A stretch of 64,000 bases of DNA from Streptomyces mobaraensis (lineage in GTDB: Bacteria; Actinomycetota; Actinomycetes; Streptomycetales; Streptomycetaceae). Numbering within the stretch: position 1 is the stretch's first letter; every line of letters begins with the position of its first letter. A program made the position numbers and the translations under genes. The stretch lies in contig NZ_CP083590.1 of NCBI RefSeq assembly GCF_020099395.1, forward strand, positions 310,001 through 374,000, in the 5' to 3' direction. The notes under the pieces were generated by a model. That model was not told the DNA's origin. It worked only from the letters and a program-made list of their open reading frames with translations, and did no database searches. Below, in pieces: positions 34,173 to 44,480 of the stretch.

Positions 34173-34895
34173 ATGAACGAGACGGACGAGACGATCCGTG
34201 TACTGATCGCCGATGACGAGCCGATGATCCGATACGGGGTCCGGGCCGTCCTCTCCACCGACCCCGGGCTCGACGTCGTCGCGGAGGCGGCGGACGGGCG
34301 CGAGGCGGTGGAGCTGGTCCGCCGGCACCGCCCCGACGTGGCCGTCCTCGACATCCGGATGCCGGGCACGGGCGGCATCGAGGCGGCGGCCCTGATCCGC
34401 GAGGCCGTACCGGGCACCGGGGTCGTGATGCTGACGACGTTCGGCGAGGACGACTACATCCTGCGGGCGCTGTCCGGCGGCGCCACCGGCTTCCTCGTCA
34501 AGTCCGGCGCACCCGAGGAGCTGATCGCGGGGGTGCGCGCCGTGGCCGAGGGCGCCGCCTACCTGTCACCGAAGGTGGCCGCCCGGGTGGTCGCCCACCT
34601 CGCCGGCGGCGGTGCCGGGGCCGCCGCCGGCCGGCGCGCCGCCGCCCGGGAACGGGTGGCCGCCCTGACCGCCCGGGAACGGGACGTGCTGGCCCACCTG
34701 GGCGCCGGGCTGTCCAACGGGCAGATCGCCCGGCGGCTGCGCGTGGTGGAAGGCACCGTCAAGGCGCATGTCAGCTCCATCCTGGCCCGGCTGGGGGTGG
34801 ACAACCGGGCGGCCGCGGCCGTCGTCGCCCATGAGGCGGGGATGAGCGTTCCGGACGGTGCGGTCCGGGGCGGGATGGGGGAATTCCGTTCCTGA
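34173..34895 (+). CDS. NarL/LuxR-family response regulator
   Basis: 240 residues. The receiver domain has acidic residues 14-16 (ADDEP), the phospho-acceptor Asp60 in VAVLDIRMPG, Thr in MLTTFGEDDYI and Lys in FLVKSGAPEELI. A 35-residue Ala/Gly/Arg linker leads to the GerE-type HTH (ALTARERDVLAHLGAGLSNGQIARRLRVVEGTVKAHVSSILARLGVDNRA region, about 165-220). It is the partner of the kinase just upstream. Its last 330 bases are overlapped on the opposite strand by the open frame of the PAP2 phosphatase gene. The target genes are not evident. Confidence 0.9.
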   Translation: MNETDETIRVLIADDEPMIRYGVRAVLSTDPGLDVVAEAADGREAVELVRRHRPDVAVLDIRMPGTGGIEAAALIREAVPGTGVVMLTTFGEDDYILRALSGGATGFLVKSGAPEELIAGVRAVAEGAAYLSPKVAARVVAHLAGGGAGAAAGRRAAARERVAALTARERDVLAHLGAGLSNGQIARRLRVVEGTVKAHVSSILARLGVDNRAAAAVVAHEAGMSVPDGAVRGGMGEFRS

Positions 34896-35894
34896 GCCGG
34901 TGGGGTGCGGGGCCGAGCCGGGAAGGTGCGGTGCCGAACCGGGGACATGCGGTCCCGGACCGGGGACATGCGATCCCGAACCGGGGAGATGCGGTCCCGT
35001 GCCGGTGAGACCCGCCCCCGAGCCGGGGAAGTCCGGCTCTGCGCCGGAGCGTCGGTACTCCCGGCCGGACTGCCGCGGCCCGGGGCCGGAGGAGCCGGGG
35101 GCCGCGCCGGGCAGATCCGGGGCCGTGTCCGACAAGGCCGGTGCCGTGGCGGGCAGTTCACGCCCCGGGCCGGGCTGCCACCACCGCGTCCCCGGCAGCC
35201 CCGGCCGGGAGAGCAGCCGGACGGCAAGCGGCCGCAGCGCGAGGTGGGCCGCGGCGGCGACCGCCGCGCCCAGCACCGCTCCCGCGAGGACGTCGTGCGG
35301 GTAGTGCGCGCCGACGGCCACCCGCAGCACAGCGGCGAGGACGCCCACCGGCAGCGCCACGGCGGCCAGCCGCGGCCGGGCCGCGGCGACGCCCACGGCC
35401 AGTGCCGCGGCGAGGGTGGAGTGATTGCTGGGGAAGGACCAGTCGCCGGGCGGCGGGCAGGTGTCGACGGTGCCGACGCCGCGCAGGGCCCGGCACGGGC
35501 GCTCCTCGTCGACGGCCTCCTTCAGCAGCTCGCTGACCGCGTAGGCGGCGACCGTGGCGGCGCCGGCGAGCAGGACGGCGGCGAGCGCCGGGACGTCGCG
35601 GCGGCGCAGCGCGGCCCAGCCGGTCCACAGCAGCAGCAGTCCCAGGACGACCAGGGTTCCCTCGGTGGCGAGGGAGAGCAGTGTGCCCAGGGTCCCGGGC
35701 GCGTCCCCCGCCGCGCCGGCGACGGACCGGTAGAGGGAGGCGGAGGGGCCGCCGGTGACCTCGGTCCGGCCGTTCGGTCCGGGTCCGCCGGGTGCGGCCC
35801 AGGTCAGTACCCCGGCCGCGGCGGCCAGGACGGCGAGGGCGCCGAGCGGCCGGGCGGTGCCGCCGGGGCGGTGGTGTCGTGTGGTGCGTTCCAT
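34566..35894 (-). CDS. PAP2-family phosphatase with C-terminal repeat tail, overlapping the regulator gene antisense
   Basis: 442 residues from the ATG at 35894. Six membrane helices lie in residues 15-225. The lipid-phosphatase motifs are complete: KEAVDEERPC, PSNHST and the final RVAVGAHYPHDVLAG with catalytic histidine. After about 230 the chain becomes a Pro/Gly/Ser/His tail with 7-residue repeats (GTGPHLP, GSGSHVP, GPGPHVP, GSAPHLP), encoded by 21-bp tandem units at about 34910-35030. The first in-frame stop is 34566, so the last 110 residues are read from the strand opposite the response regulator gene. The enzyme would dephosphorylate undecaprenyl-PP or phosphatidic-acid-type lipids. 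Confidence 0.75.
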   Translation of the reverse strand: MERTTRHHRPGGTARPLGALAVLAAAAGVLTWAAPGGPGPNGRTEVTGGPSASLYRSVAGAAGDAPGTLGTLLSLATEGTLVVLGLLLLWTGWAALRRRDVPALAAVLLAGAATVAAYAVSELLKEAVDEERPCRALRGVGTVDTCPPPGDWSFPSNHSTLAAALAVGVAAARPRLAAVALPVGVLAAVLRVAVGAHYPHDVLAGAVLGAAVAAAAHLALRPLAVRLLSRPGLPGTRWWQPGPGRELPATAPALSDTAPDLPGAAPGSSGPGPRQSGREYRRSGAEPDFPGSGAGLTGTGPHLPGSGSHVPGPGPHVPGSAPHLPGSAPHPTGSGTEFPHPAPDRTVRNAHPRLMGDDGRGRPVVHPQPGQDGADMRLDGAFHHAQPPGDLPVGQPGAQVGQHVPFPGGQGGHPFPGGGAPAGGGPGTAAGEVGDHPGGHLR

Positions 35895-36014
35895 ACCGCC
35901 GGACGTTAGGGAGCGCGGGCGGCGGGCACCCGGCCCGAAGGTCGGGGTCGGCCCCTGACCTTCGTCAGGGGTGGACCCGGAACCGTCCCGGAAGAGCGGC
36001 CCGCGTCCCCCTGT

Positions 36015-36029
36015 TGCACATGATGTGCA
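36015..36029. promoter_or_regulatory. Perfect 15-bp palindrome upstream of alaS
   Basis: TGCACAT-G-ATGTGCA: seven-base arms around a single G, in the gap between the divergent PAP2 and alanyl-tRNA synthetase genes, 66 bases before the chosen synthetase start. It overlaps a TTGCAC box. The shape is that of a dimeric repressor site. Confidence 0.55.
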
Positions 36030-36095
36030 CCTACGATGAACGAACAGCAAGATCACCGCCACCGCACCGCCGAGGCCGGCACGACGAAGGGACCC

Positions 36096-38765
<2,670 letters not shown>

Positions 38766-39032
38766 GCGGGGGCGCCGCAGGGCGCGCCCGGGCCGGACAG
38801 GTGGACGAGTGAGCGGGTAGGCGGGTGAACGGGTGGACGCGTGAGCGGCGGGCTGCGCCGGCCGTTCGCCCGGGCGCCGAGGCGCATGCGCCGGCGCGGC
38901 CTCATGGACCGGCCGTCGAAGGACCGGCCTTTGAAGGGCCGGCCGGCCACGGGCCGTCGGCCGTGAGCCGGCCCTCCGCGCCACCGGGGACCCCGGGCCG
39001 GGCCCGGGCCACCCGGCACCGATACTGGGGAC
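38766..39032. other. Intergenic spacer with short direct repeats
   Basis: The first part contains GTG-rich repeats (GGTGGACGAGTGAGCGGGTAGGCGGGTGAACGGGTGGACG, shown here only as overlapping 8-9 bp units of the type GAGCGGGT/GAACGGGT) and the second part GGCCG-rich symmetry around 38910-38960. GATACT at 39021-39026 is a possible -10 box for the following gene, six bases before its ATG. No gene is supportable. Confidence 0.4.
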
Positions 39033-39539
39033 ATGTCTCCGCTGCCCCCGCCGTCCCGGTTCCAGGACCCGCTGTTCACCAAGCACGGGTTCTCCGACCT
39101 GGTCCTCGTGCACTGTCCCCGGTGTGCGAAGGTCGCCCGCATCATCGCGGCCCCGGAGCTCCCCGACGACGCGGAGCCCCGCGCGTCGCAGCCCCACGGG
39201 CTGCCGGAGCGGCGGCTGGTTTGCCGTGCCTGCGGTCTGACGCGCCGGCACGAAGGCCCGACCGTCTACCGCTGGTGCGAGACCACGGACCCGTACTTCC
39301 GGCTGCCCCTGTGGCTGCGGACGGAGACCCGGCACGGCCCGCTGTGGGCGTACAACCTCGAACAGCTCGATCTGCTCCGGCGGTTCGTGGGCGCGACGCT
39401 GCGCGAGCGGCCCCCGTGGTACGAGCACCACCGGAAGATGACGTACATCGGCCGGCTGCCCGCCTGGATCAAGCGGGGGAAGAACCGCGACGAGATCCTG
39501 CGGGCGATCGACCGGATGCGGGCCTCGCTCGTGGAGTGA
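39033..39539 (+). CDS. Hypothetical protein with a four-cysteine zinc ribbon
   Basis: 168 residues. CPRCAKVA (Cys29/Cys32) and CRACGL (around Cys69/Cys72) form a split zinc ribbon, followed by a conserved-looking PYFRLPLWLRTETRHGPLWAYNLEQLDLLRRFVGATLRERPPW block and a C-terminal IKRGKNRDEILRAIDRMRASL helix. Streptomycetes have homologues of similar length, all without known role. The ATG lies six bases after GATACT, so a leaderless mRNA is possible. The first cysteine pair after a signal-free N-terminus indicates a cytoplasmic protein. Confidence 0.7.
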   Translation: MSPLPPPSRFQDPLFTKHGFSDLVLVHCPRCAKVARIIAAPELPDDAEPRASQPHGLPERRLVCRACGLTRRHEGPTVYRWCETTDPYFRLPLWLRTETRHGPLWAYNLEQLDLLRRFVGATLRERPPWYEHHRKMTYIGRLPAWIKRGKNRDEILRAIDRMRASLVE

Positions 39540-39555
39540 CGGCCCCGACCGCCCG

Positions 39556-40128
39556 TCAGCGGGCCGCGGCTTCCAGGCGGTAGTCGACGGCGGTGGAGAA
39601 GGAGCCCGAGGAGCCCTCGAAGCGGAGGGTGTGGGTGCCCGCGGAGAGGGGCCCTGCCTGGATCCACAGGCCGCAGGACAGGGAGCCGGAGCCCGTCCCC
39701 TTCACCGGGGTGCCCGTGAGGCGCTCCGGTTCCAGGGCCTTGCCGTCCAGGGTGGCGGTGCCCTTCGCGGTGGCCAGGAAGGCGTCGCAACCGCTCTTGG
39801 AAGCGATCTGGTTCACGAGCGGGAACGCGATCGGGACGCCCGTCGGCACGTGGCAGGAGCGCTTGGCCGGGCCGCCATGGGTGCCGGCCAGGAACCAGAC
39901 GTCGGTCGCCTGGTTTCTGCCGCAGAGCCGACCGTCCCGGTCGTCGATCGGATTCGCGCCCTGCGGGTCCGCCTCCGTCCAGTTCCACCAGCGGTTCTGC
40001 AGGTCGGCGGCGGACAGCTTGGCCGGCGTGCCGTCGCTCTCCCCGTCCCCGGAGGACGAGGAGCAGGCGGCGGTGAACAGCAGCGCGCCGGCACCGAGGA
40101 GGAGGGCGGTGGAACGTATCAATCGCAT
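39556..40128 (-). CDS. Putative secreted lipoprotein
   Basis: 190 residues from the ATG at 40128. The N-terminus MRLIRSTALLLGAGALLFTAACSS is a lipoprotein signal with lipobox TAAC. The mature part contains LSAADLQNRWWNWTEADPQGANPIDDRDGRLCGRNQATDVWFLAGTHGG-type sequence: an aromatic cluster, then a cysteine, and later SCHVPTGVPIAFPLVNQI and LSCGLWIQAGPLSAGTHTLRF. The second half looks like a small beta-sandwich. Similar proteins of unknown function are common in actinobacteria. It ends 16 bases from the stop of the convergent zinc-ribbon gene. Confidence 0.7.
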   Translation of the reverse strand: MRLIRSTALLLGAGALLFTAACSSSSGDGESDGTPAKLSAADLQNRWWNWTEADPQGANPIDDRDGRLCGRNQATDVWFLAGTHGGPAKRSCHVPTGVPIAFPLVNQIASKSGCDAFLATAKGTATLDGKALEPERLTGTPVKGTGSGSLSCGLWIQAGPLSAGTHTLRFEGSSGSFSTAVDYRLEAAAR

Positions 40129-40572
40129 GTGCGAATAGTACGAGGGCCCAGGACGACGAGAGGGCACCCGCCCCCGGCCGCCTCGCGGAGACGACCGATG
40201 CCCGGGCCGTTCGGCGGTCTCACTCGCGCTGTTCGGACAGGCCCTTGATCCACGTGGGTAGCTTGCGCGCCGGGCGGGGCCCAGCCGCACCTAAACGGGG
40301 GAGCTCCAATCGATCGCGCACCCGTCCCAGCCCTCGGGGAAGGCATCCGGCTGCGTCTGCGCGAAGGCGGGGAACCGCTCGCCGCCCTCGTCTCCCAGAC
40401 GGCCCCTGACCGGTAGGCCGGCTCGTAGAACGGCGTCGGACGCTGCCGCGCCGCCGCCGAGGAGGAGGACGGGAGGGCCCCGGAATCCGGTGGATGCCGG
40501 GGGCCACCACCCCCCGTAAACCGGAGGCTGCCCCCATTCCTGGCGGACGGCGGCCGCCCGTACCGTCAACCC
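40129..40572. other. Intergenic region with a possible decayed gene on the minus strand
   Basis: On the minus strand 40291-40530 has strongly coding-like third positions and reads PPVYGGWWPPASTGF ... GERFPAFAQTQPDAF and DGCAIDWSSPV before a TAG, but no start codon with a ribosome site precedes it. I do not recognise the family. The rest holds no gene. TACCGT at 40561-40566, six bases before the next ATG, is a likely leaderless -10 box. Confidence 0.35.
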
Positions 40573-41493
40573 ATGGCACTTCAGAGCGAGTTGCATGAGT
40601 TGCATGAGTCGCACGGGTCGAGCGACGGTGGCGGCGGGCGGGACCGGTCCGGGCCGTGTACCTACGTACTCGTCCACGGCACGCACAGCGCGGGAGCGTA
40701 CTGGCTGCCCGTCGCGCAGGAGCTGAGCCTGCGCGGCCACCGCGTCGTCGCCGTCGATCTCCCCCTGCACGGCTCGCAGGCCTTTGTGCCGGAGTCGTAC
40801 CAGCGGCAGGATCTCGCCGCGATGGCCACCGAGCCGTCGCCGGTCGCGGCGCTGGGCCTGGACGACTACGAGCGGCATGTCACGCGCGTCGTGCGCCGGG
40901 CGGCCGCGCACGGACCCGTCGTCTTGGCCGGCCACAGCCTGGGGGGTGCCACGGTCAGCCGCGTGAGCGACGCCGTGCCCGAACTGCTGCACCACATCTG
41001 CTACGTGGCGGCCTTCTGCCCCAGCCCCGCCCTGCCGACCCCCGACGCCTGCACGGCGGCCCCGGAGAACGCGGACGCGCTCATCCCGCTCGGCCAGATC
41101 ATCGGCGACCCCGAACGGCTCGGCGTCCTGCGCCTCAACCCCCGTTCGGGAGACCCGGGTTACCTCAAGGCGCTGCGGGAGATGATGTGCGCGGGCTATC
41201 CGGACAACGTGTTCCGCCAGCGCCTTGGCAGCATGCAGACGGACGAGTCGACCACGGCCTACGCGGGCCGGGCCGTGGGCCGGACGGAGACCTGGGGGCG
41301 CCTGCCGCGCACCTATCTCCGCTTCGGCAAGGACCGGACGATCGCCACGAGGCTCCAGGACCGGATGATCGCGGAGGCGGATGCCCGCACGCCCCGCAAC
41401 CGCTTCCACGTCCACGACTTCCCGGCCGCGCCCCACATCGGCCCGCTCGACCCCGCGCCGGTGGCGGACGCACTGGCGGCGCTCGCCCCGTAG
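40573..41493 (+). CDS. Alpha/beta hydrolase
   Basis: 306 residues. After a short His/Glu-rich start (a 9-bp repeat encoding ELHELHESH) comes the fold: CTYVLVHGTHSAGAYWLPV with the oxyanion HG, VVAVDLPLHGSQ, and the nucleophile elbow LAGHSLGG. The acid is probably Asp in RFGKDRTIA, and the general base His in FPAAPHIGPLD. The layout fits esterase/C-C hydrolase-type proteins of the PF12697 group that act on small esters or methyl-salicylate-like substrates. Substrate unknown. The TACCGT box ahead of the ATG and the lack of a ribosome site indicate a leaderless mRNA. Confidence 0.82.
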   Translation: MALQSELHELHESHGSSDGGGGRDRSGPCTYVLVHGTHSAGAYWLPVAQELSLRGHRVVAVDLPLHGSQAFVPESYQRQDLAAMATEPSPVAALGLDDYERHVTRVVRRAAAHGPVVLAGHSLGGATVSRVSDAVPELLHHICYVAAFCPSPALPTPDACTAAPENADALIPLGQIIGDPERLGVLRLNPRSGDPGYLKALREMMCAGYPDNVFRQRLGSMQTDESTTAYAGRAVGRTETWGRLPRTYLRFGKDRTIATRLQDRMIAEADARTPRNRFHVHDFPAAPHIGPLDPAPVADALAALAP

Positions 41494-41562
41494 ACGACGC
41501 CGGGGCGGGGGCCGCTCGGCCGCCGCGGCGCACCCGGGCCGCGTCGGCGAACCGGGCATGGA

Positions 41563-41796
41563 TCAGCGCGGCGCGCCGTACGGGCCGTCCCCGATGACGT
41601 CGACGAACCGGGGGGCCGGGCCGAGCCCGTGGCGGCCGAGGGCCACTCCGGAGCCTGTGTGGCCCGCGTGGTCGTGGATCGGGGGGGGGACGGCGACGGG
41701 GTCCCGGTACGGCGGCGGGAGCGGGGGGACGCGGGCGACGGTGCCGACGGCGGCCCGCCCACCACCAGTTGGCGGCACCGGGGGCCCGACGCTCAT
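41563..41796 (-). CDS. Possible small protein coupled to the isomerase-family gene
   Basis: ATG at 41796 overlaps the stop of the upstream gene (ATGA) and GGAGGA precedes it directly. The 77-residue product (MSVGPPVPPTGGGRAAVG..., ending DVIGDGPYGAPR) is Pro/Gly-rich with one conserved-looking PPPIHDHAGHTGSGVALGRHG segment. I do not recognise it and it may be spurious. Confidence 0.35.
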   Translation of the reverse strand: MSVGPPVPPTGGGRAAVGTVARVPPLPPPYRDPVAVPPPIHDHAGHTGSGVALGRHGLGPAPRFVDVIGDGPYGAPR

Positions 41797-42590
41797 TCCT
41801 CCAACCAGAAGCCGGCGCGGGTGCGCCACAGGTCGAACAGGGCCGCGTCGCCGAGGACTTCGACGGTCCCCTCCGGAACGGGCCGCCGGTAGACGGCCAG
41901 CAGGAGGTCGCCCGGCGTGCCGCGCACGGTGACCGCGGCGGGCTCGGCGGCGCGGCGCCGGACGGGGGCGTCGCCGGTGAGGTCGATCAGCCACTCCCCC
42001 AGCGGGTCCGCCGCCGTGCCGGTGGCCTCGAAGCGGAGGGTGCGGGCGGGCCCGAGCAGGTCGGGGGCGCCGGGCCGGGGCCCGTACGCCTCCGGGAGCG
42101 CCGCGAAGGCCGTCCACTCATCCAGCGCGTCGAGGGCGACCGCGTCGTCGAGGGTGTAGCGGACGCCGGCCGCCAGGGCCGCGTCCGCCCGGTGCACGGC
42201 CGTCTCGTGGGCCATCCGGCGGGCCCAGAAGCCCGTGGTCACGACGGGGCCCGGGGACCACACGGCCGTGTCGGGGCCCGCCTCGCCCAGCGCCTCGGCC
42301 AGCCGCTCGGCGGCCCGGGCGAGCTCCGCGGCCAGCGTGACCGGGTCGTCACCGGGGCGGGGCTCGACGTCGTCGACGATGTCGTGGGGCACGGGCTCCG
42401 TGGCCCGGCTCGCGACGATGGTCCCGGCCCAGGTCAGGGCGCCGGTGACATGCCGGAGGAGGTGGGCGACGGTCCAGCCGGGGCAGGACGCGACGGGCGC
42501 CGTCAGCGGGACACCGTCGACGTGGGAGAGCAACCGCCCGGCCTGCCCGGTGATTTCGGCGCGGTGGCGGTCGAAGGTCAGGACGCTCAT
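41793..42590 (-). CDS. Mycothiol-dependent maleylpyruvate isomerase-family protein (second copy)
   Basis: 265 residues. SVLTFDRHRAEITGQAGRLLSHVDG starts the DinB-like bundle, APVASCPGWTVAHLLRHVTGALTWAG carries the metal histidine, and FWARRMAHETAVHRADAALAAG the HxxxH-type pair. The MDMPI-C domain ends the chain. It has the same length and arrangement as the protein at 12266-13063 and is a paralogue, but with a different substrate pocket sequence. TATCGT, six bases before the ATG at 42590, marks a leaderless mRNA. Confidence 0.82.
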   Translation of the reverse strand: MSVLTFDRHRAEITGQAGRLLSHVDGVPLTAPVASCPGWTVAHLLRHVTGALTWAGTIVASRATEPVPHDIVDDVEPRPGDDPVTLAAELARAAERLAEALGEAGPDTAVWSPGPVVTTGFWARRMAHETAVHRADAALAAGVRYTLDDAVALDALDEWTAFAALPEAYGPRPGAPDLLGPARTLRFEATGTAADPLGEWLIDLTGDAPVRRRAAEPAAVTVRGTPGDLLLAVYRRPVPEGTVEVLGDAALFDLWRTRAGFWLEE

Positions 42591-42596
42591 GGGTGC

Positions 42597-42602
42597 ACGA
42601 TA
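42597..42602 (-). promoter_or_regulatory. Likely -10 box of a leaderless mRNA
   Basis: On the minus strand TATCGT is followed by six bases and the ATG at 42590. There is no ribosome-binding site. Confidence 0.5.
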
Positions 42603-42714
42603 GTGAGGCGGGACGGCGCGAGGACATCCGTTTTCCCCGGCCGCCGAGCGGTGCCCGGCACCGTACGCCCCCGCACGGCGGGCGCCCGGGCGCCGGGGAG
42701 TGTAAGCAGGAGAC

Positions 42715-43857
42715 ATGCGCCGCTCGCACGGACCGTCCGGTGCCGGGCCGGCCCGGCACCGCCGTCATACGCTGCTGGCCGTGCCGCTGGCGCTCATCGC
42801 CGTCATCGTGGTGGTCGACCTGCTGTCCGGCCCGGACGTCCACCTCGGCCCGCTGCTGGTGGTCGCCCCGGCGATCACGGCGGCGTTCGCCGGGCCGCTG
42901 GTCACGGGCGCGGTCGGAGCCCTGGCCGTCGCCGCGCAAGTGGTGATCGGGATCTTCCACGGCGGGCTGACGACCTTCAACCACGAGGCGCAGATCATCG
43001 GCCTGTTGCTGATCTCCGCCGTCGTGGTGGTCTTCCGCTACGCGCACGAGCGGCACGAGCGGGAGCTGGCACAGGTCCGGCTGGTGGCCGACGTCGCCCA
43101 GTCCGTGCTGCTCCGGCCGCTCCCGGCGCGCAGCGGGCCGCTGCGGATGGCCGCGGTGTACGGGGCCGCCGCCGCGGAGGCGAAGATCGGCGGGGACCTC
43201 TACGCCGCCGTCCGCAGCCGGGAGGGAACGCGGGTGCTGATCGGGGACGTGCGGGGCAAGGGGCTGGACGCGGTCGGGGACGCCGCCCTGCTGCTCGGCG
43301 CCTTCCGGGCCGCCGCGCACCGCGACCCGCCACTGCCCCGGCTGGTCGCCCACCTGCAGAACACCGTCTACTGGGACACCGTGGAGCCTGCGGACGGCGG
43401 ATCCGCGTCCTCATCGACGTCCGCGTCCACGTCCTCATCCACGTCCGAGACCTTCGTGACCGCGGCGGTCCTGGAGTTCCCCGACGCCGAGCCCGTCGTC
43501 CGGGTCATCAACTGCGGCCATCCGCCGCCCCTGCTGCTGCGCGGCGGCCGGGCCGTCCCGCTGACCGTCCGGGACCCGGCCCTGCCGCTGGGCCTGGGCG
43601 GGGACGTGTCGGAGGACGACTACGCGGCCGAGTCCTTCGGGTACGGTCCGGGCGACGTCCTTCTGCTCTACACCGACGGCGCGGTGGAAGCCCGGGACGC
43701 CGAGGGCCGCTTCTACCCGCTCGCCGAGCGGGTGGCGGGCTGGCGGGAGGACGATCCACGGCGGCTGGTGGACCGCGTCTACAAGGATCTGCTGGCGCAC
43801 GCGGGCGGTGCGCTGGACGACGACGTCGCCCTGATCGCCGTCGCACGCGCGGGTTGA
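42715..43857 (+). CDS. Membrane-bound SpoIIE/RsbU-type PP2C phosphatase
   Basis: 380 residues. Three or four membrane segments lie in 18-105 (HTLLAVPLALIAVIVVVDLL, LGPLLVVAPAITAAFAGPLV, GALAVAAQVVIGIFHGGL, IIGLLLISAVVVVF). The phosphatase domain starts near 115 with QSVLLRPLPARSGPLRMAAVYGAA and has the metal-binding Asp pairs in KIGGDLYAAV, LIGDVRGKGLDAV and LLYTDGAVEARD, ending DDDVALIAVAR. A Ser/Thr loop (SASSSTSASTSSSTSE) encoded by TCCTCATCCACG-type repeats interrupts the domain. Such enzymes dephosphorylate anti-anti-sigma factors and so release sigma factors; the partner is not in this neighbourhood. Confidence 0.87.
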   Translation: MRRSHGPSGAGPARHRRHTLLAVPLALIAVIVVVDLLSGPDVHLGPLLVVAPAITAAFAGPLVTGAVGALAVAAQVVIGIFHGGLTTFNHEAQIIGLLLISAVVVVFRYAHERHERELAQVRLVADVAQSVLLRPLPARSGPLRMAAVYGAAAAEAKIGGDLYAAVRSREGTRVLIGDVRGKGLDAVGDAALLLGAFRAAAHRDPPLPRLVAHLQNTVYWDTVEPADGGSASSSTSASTSSSTSETFVTAAVLEFPDAEPVVRVINCGHPPPLLLRGGRAVPLTVRDPALPLGLGGDVSEDDYAAESFGYGPGDVLLLYTDGAVEARDAEGRFYPLAERVAGWREDDPRRLVDRVYKDLLAHAGGALDDDVALIAVARAG

Positions 43858-44480
43858 GCGGGCGCCGGCGGGGCGGCGGCCGGGCGGCGGTCACGGTCCG
43901 GGAGTGGCCCGGGGGCGGCCGGGCGGCGGCCGTACCGGGCGATCGGGCGGCGGCCGGCCGGCAAGGCAGCGGCCGCATGATCGGGCAGCGGACGAACGGC
44001 GACCGCCGCCACACCATCGGCCCGGCCCGGGGGCGGGGCCCCCGCGGCGGCGCCCTCGCGAGGCCGCGCGCTCCGCTCGTCCTTTAGGGGTCGGCGCCGG
44101 GGAGCCGGGAGCCTGGCGGGGGGACGGCTGCCACTCGGAGGGACAGCCACAGCCTGGAGGGGCAGCCACAGCCCGGAAGGAGCGACCGGAGCCTGAAAGG
44201 CGCGGCCGAAGGCCCGGGGGCGGCCTGGCACAGGGGAAGGCAGCCCGCCCAGGCCGGCCCCAGCCCAGGAGGGCACCCCGGCCCGGAAGGTAGCCCGGCC
44301 CACAATGCGCTCCCCCGCCCCGGAGGAGGCAGCCGCGTCCGGGGCGGGGGCCCCCGCCGTCACCCGTTCGCCACATCCGTTCGCCCCCGGCGGCCGGAGC
44401 CCGCACCCTGGAGCGGTGCGGGGTGGCGTCGTGCCGCCCGGCTCTTCGGGGGCACTACCGTTCGGCACCGGGGAGTCGTC
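43858..44480. other. 623-bp GC-rich low-complexity intergenic region
   Basis: No gene is supportable. The first third repeats GGGCGGCGGCCG-type units (43865-43975); 44096-44305 carries irregular repeats built on GGAGGGGCAGCCACAGCC. TACCGT at 44457-44462 is a plausible -10 box for the dehydrogenase gene, and GGGGAG lies seven bases before its ATG. Confidence 0.5.

Noticed and set aside
40129..40300. A tRNA gene
   Set aside because: No cloverleaf with a TψC-like GGTTCGAATCC and a matching acceptor stem could be drawn here or in the other gaps.
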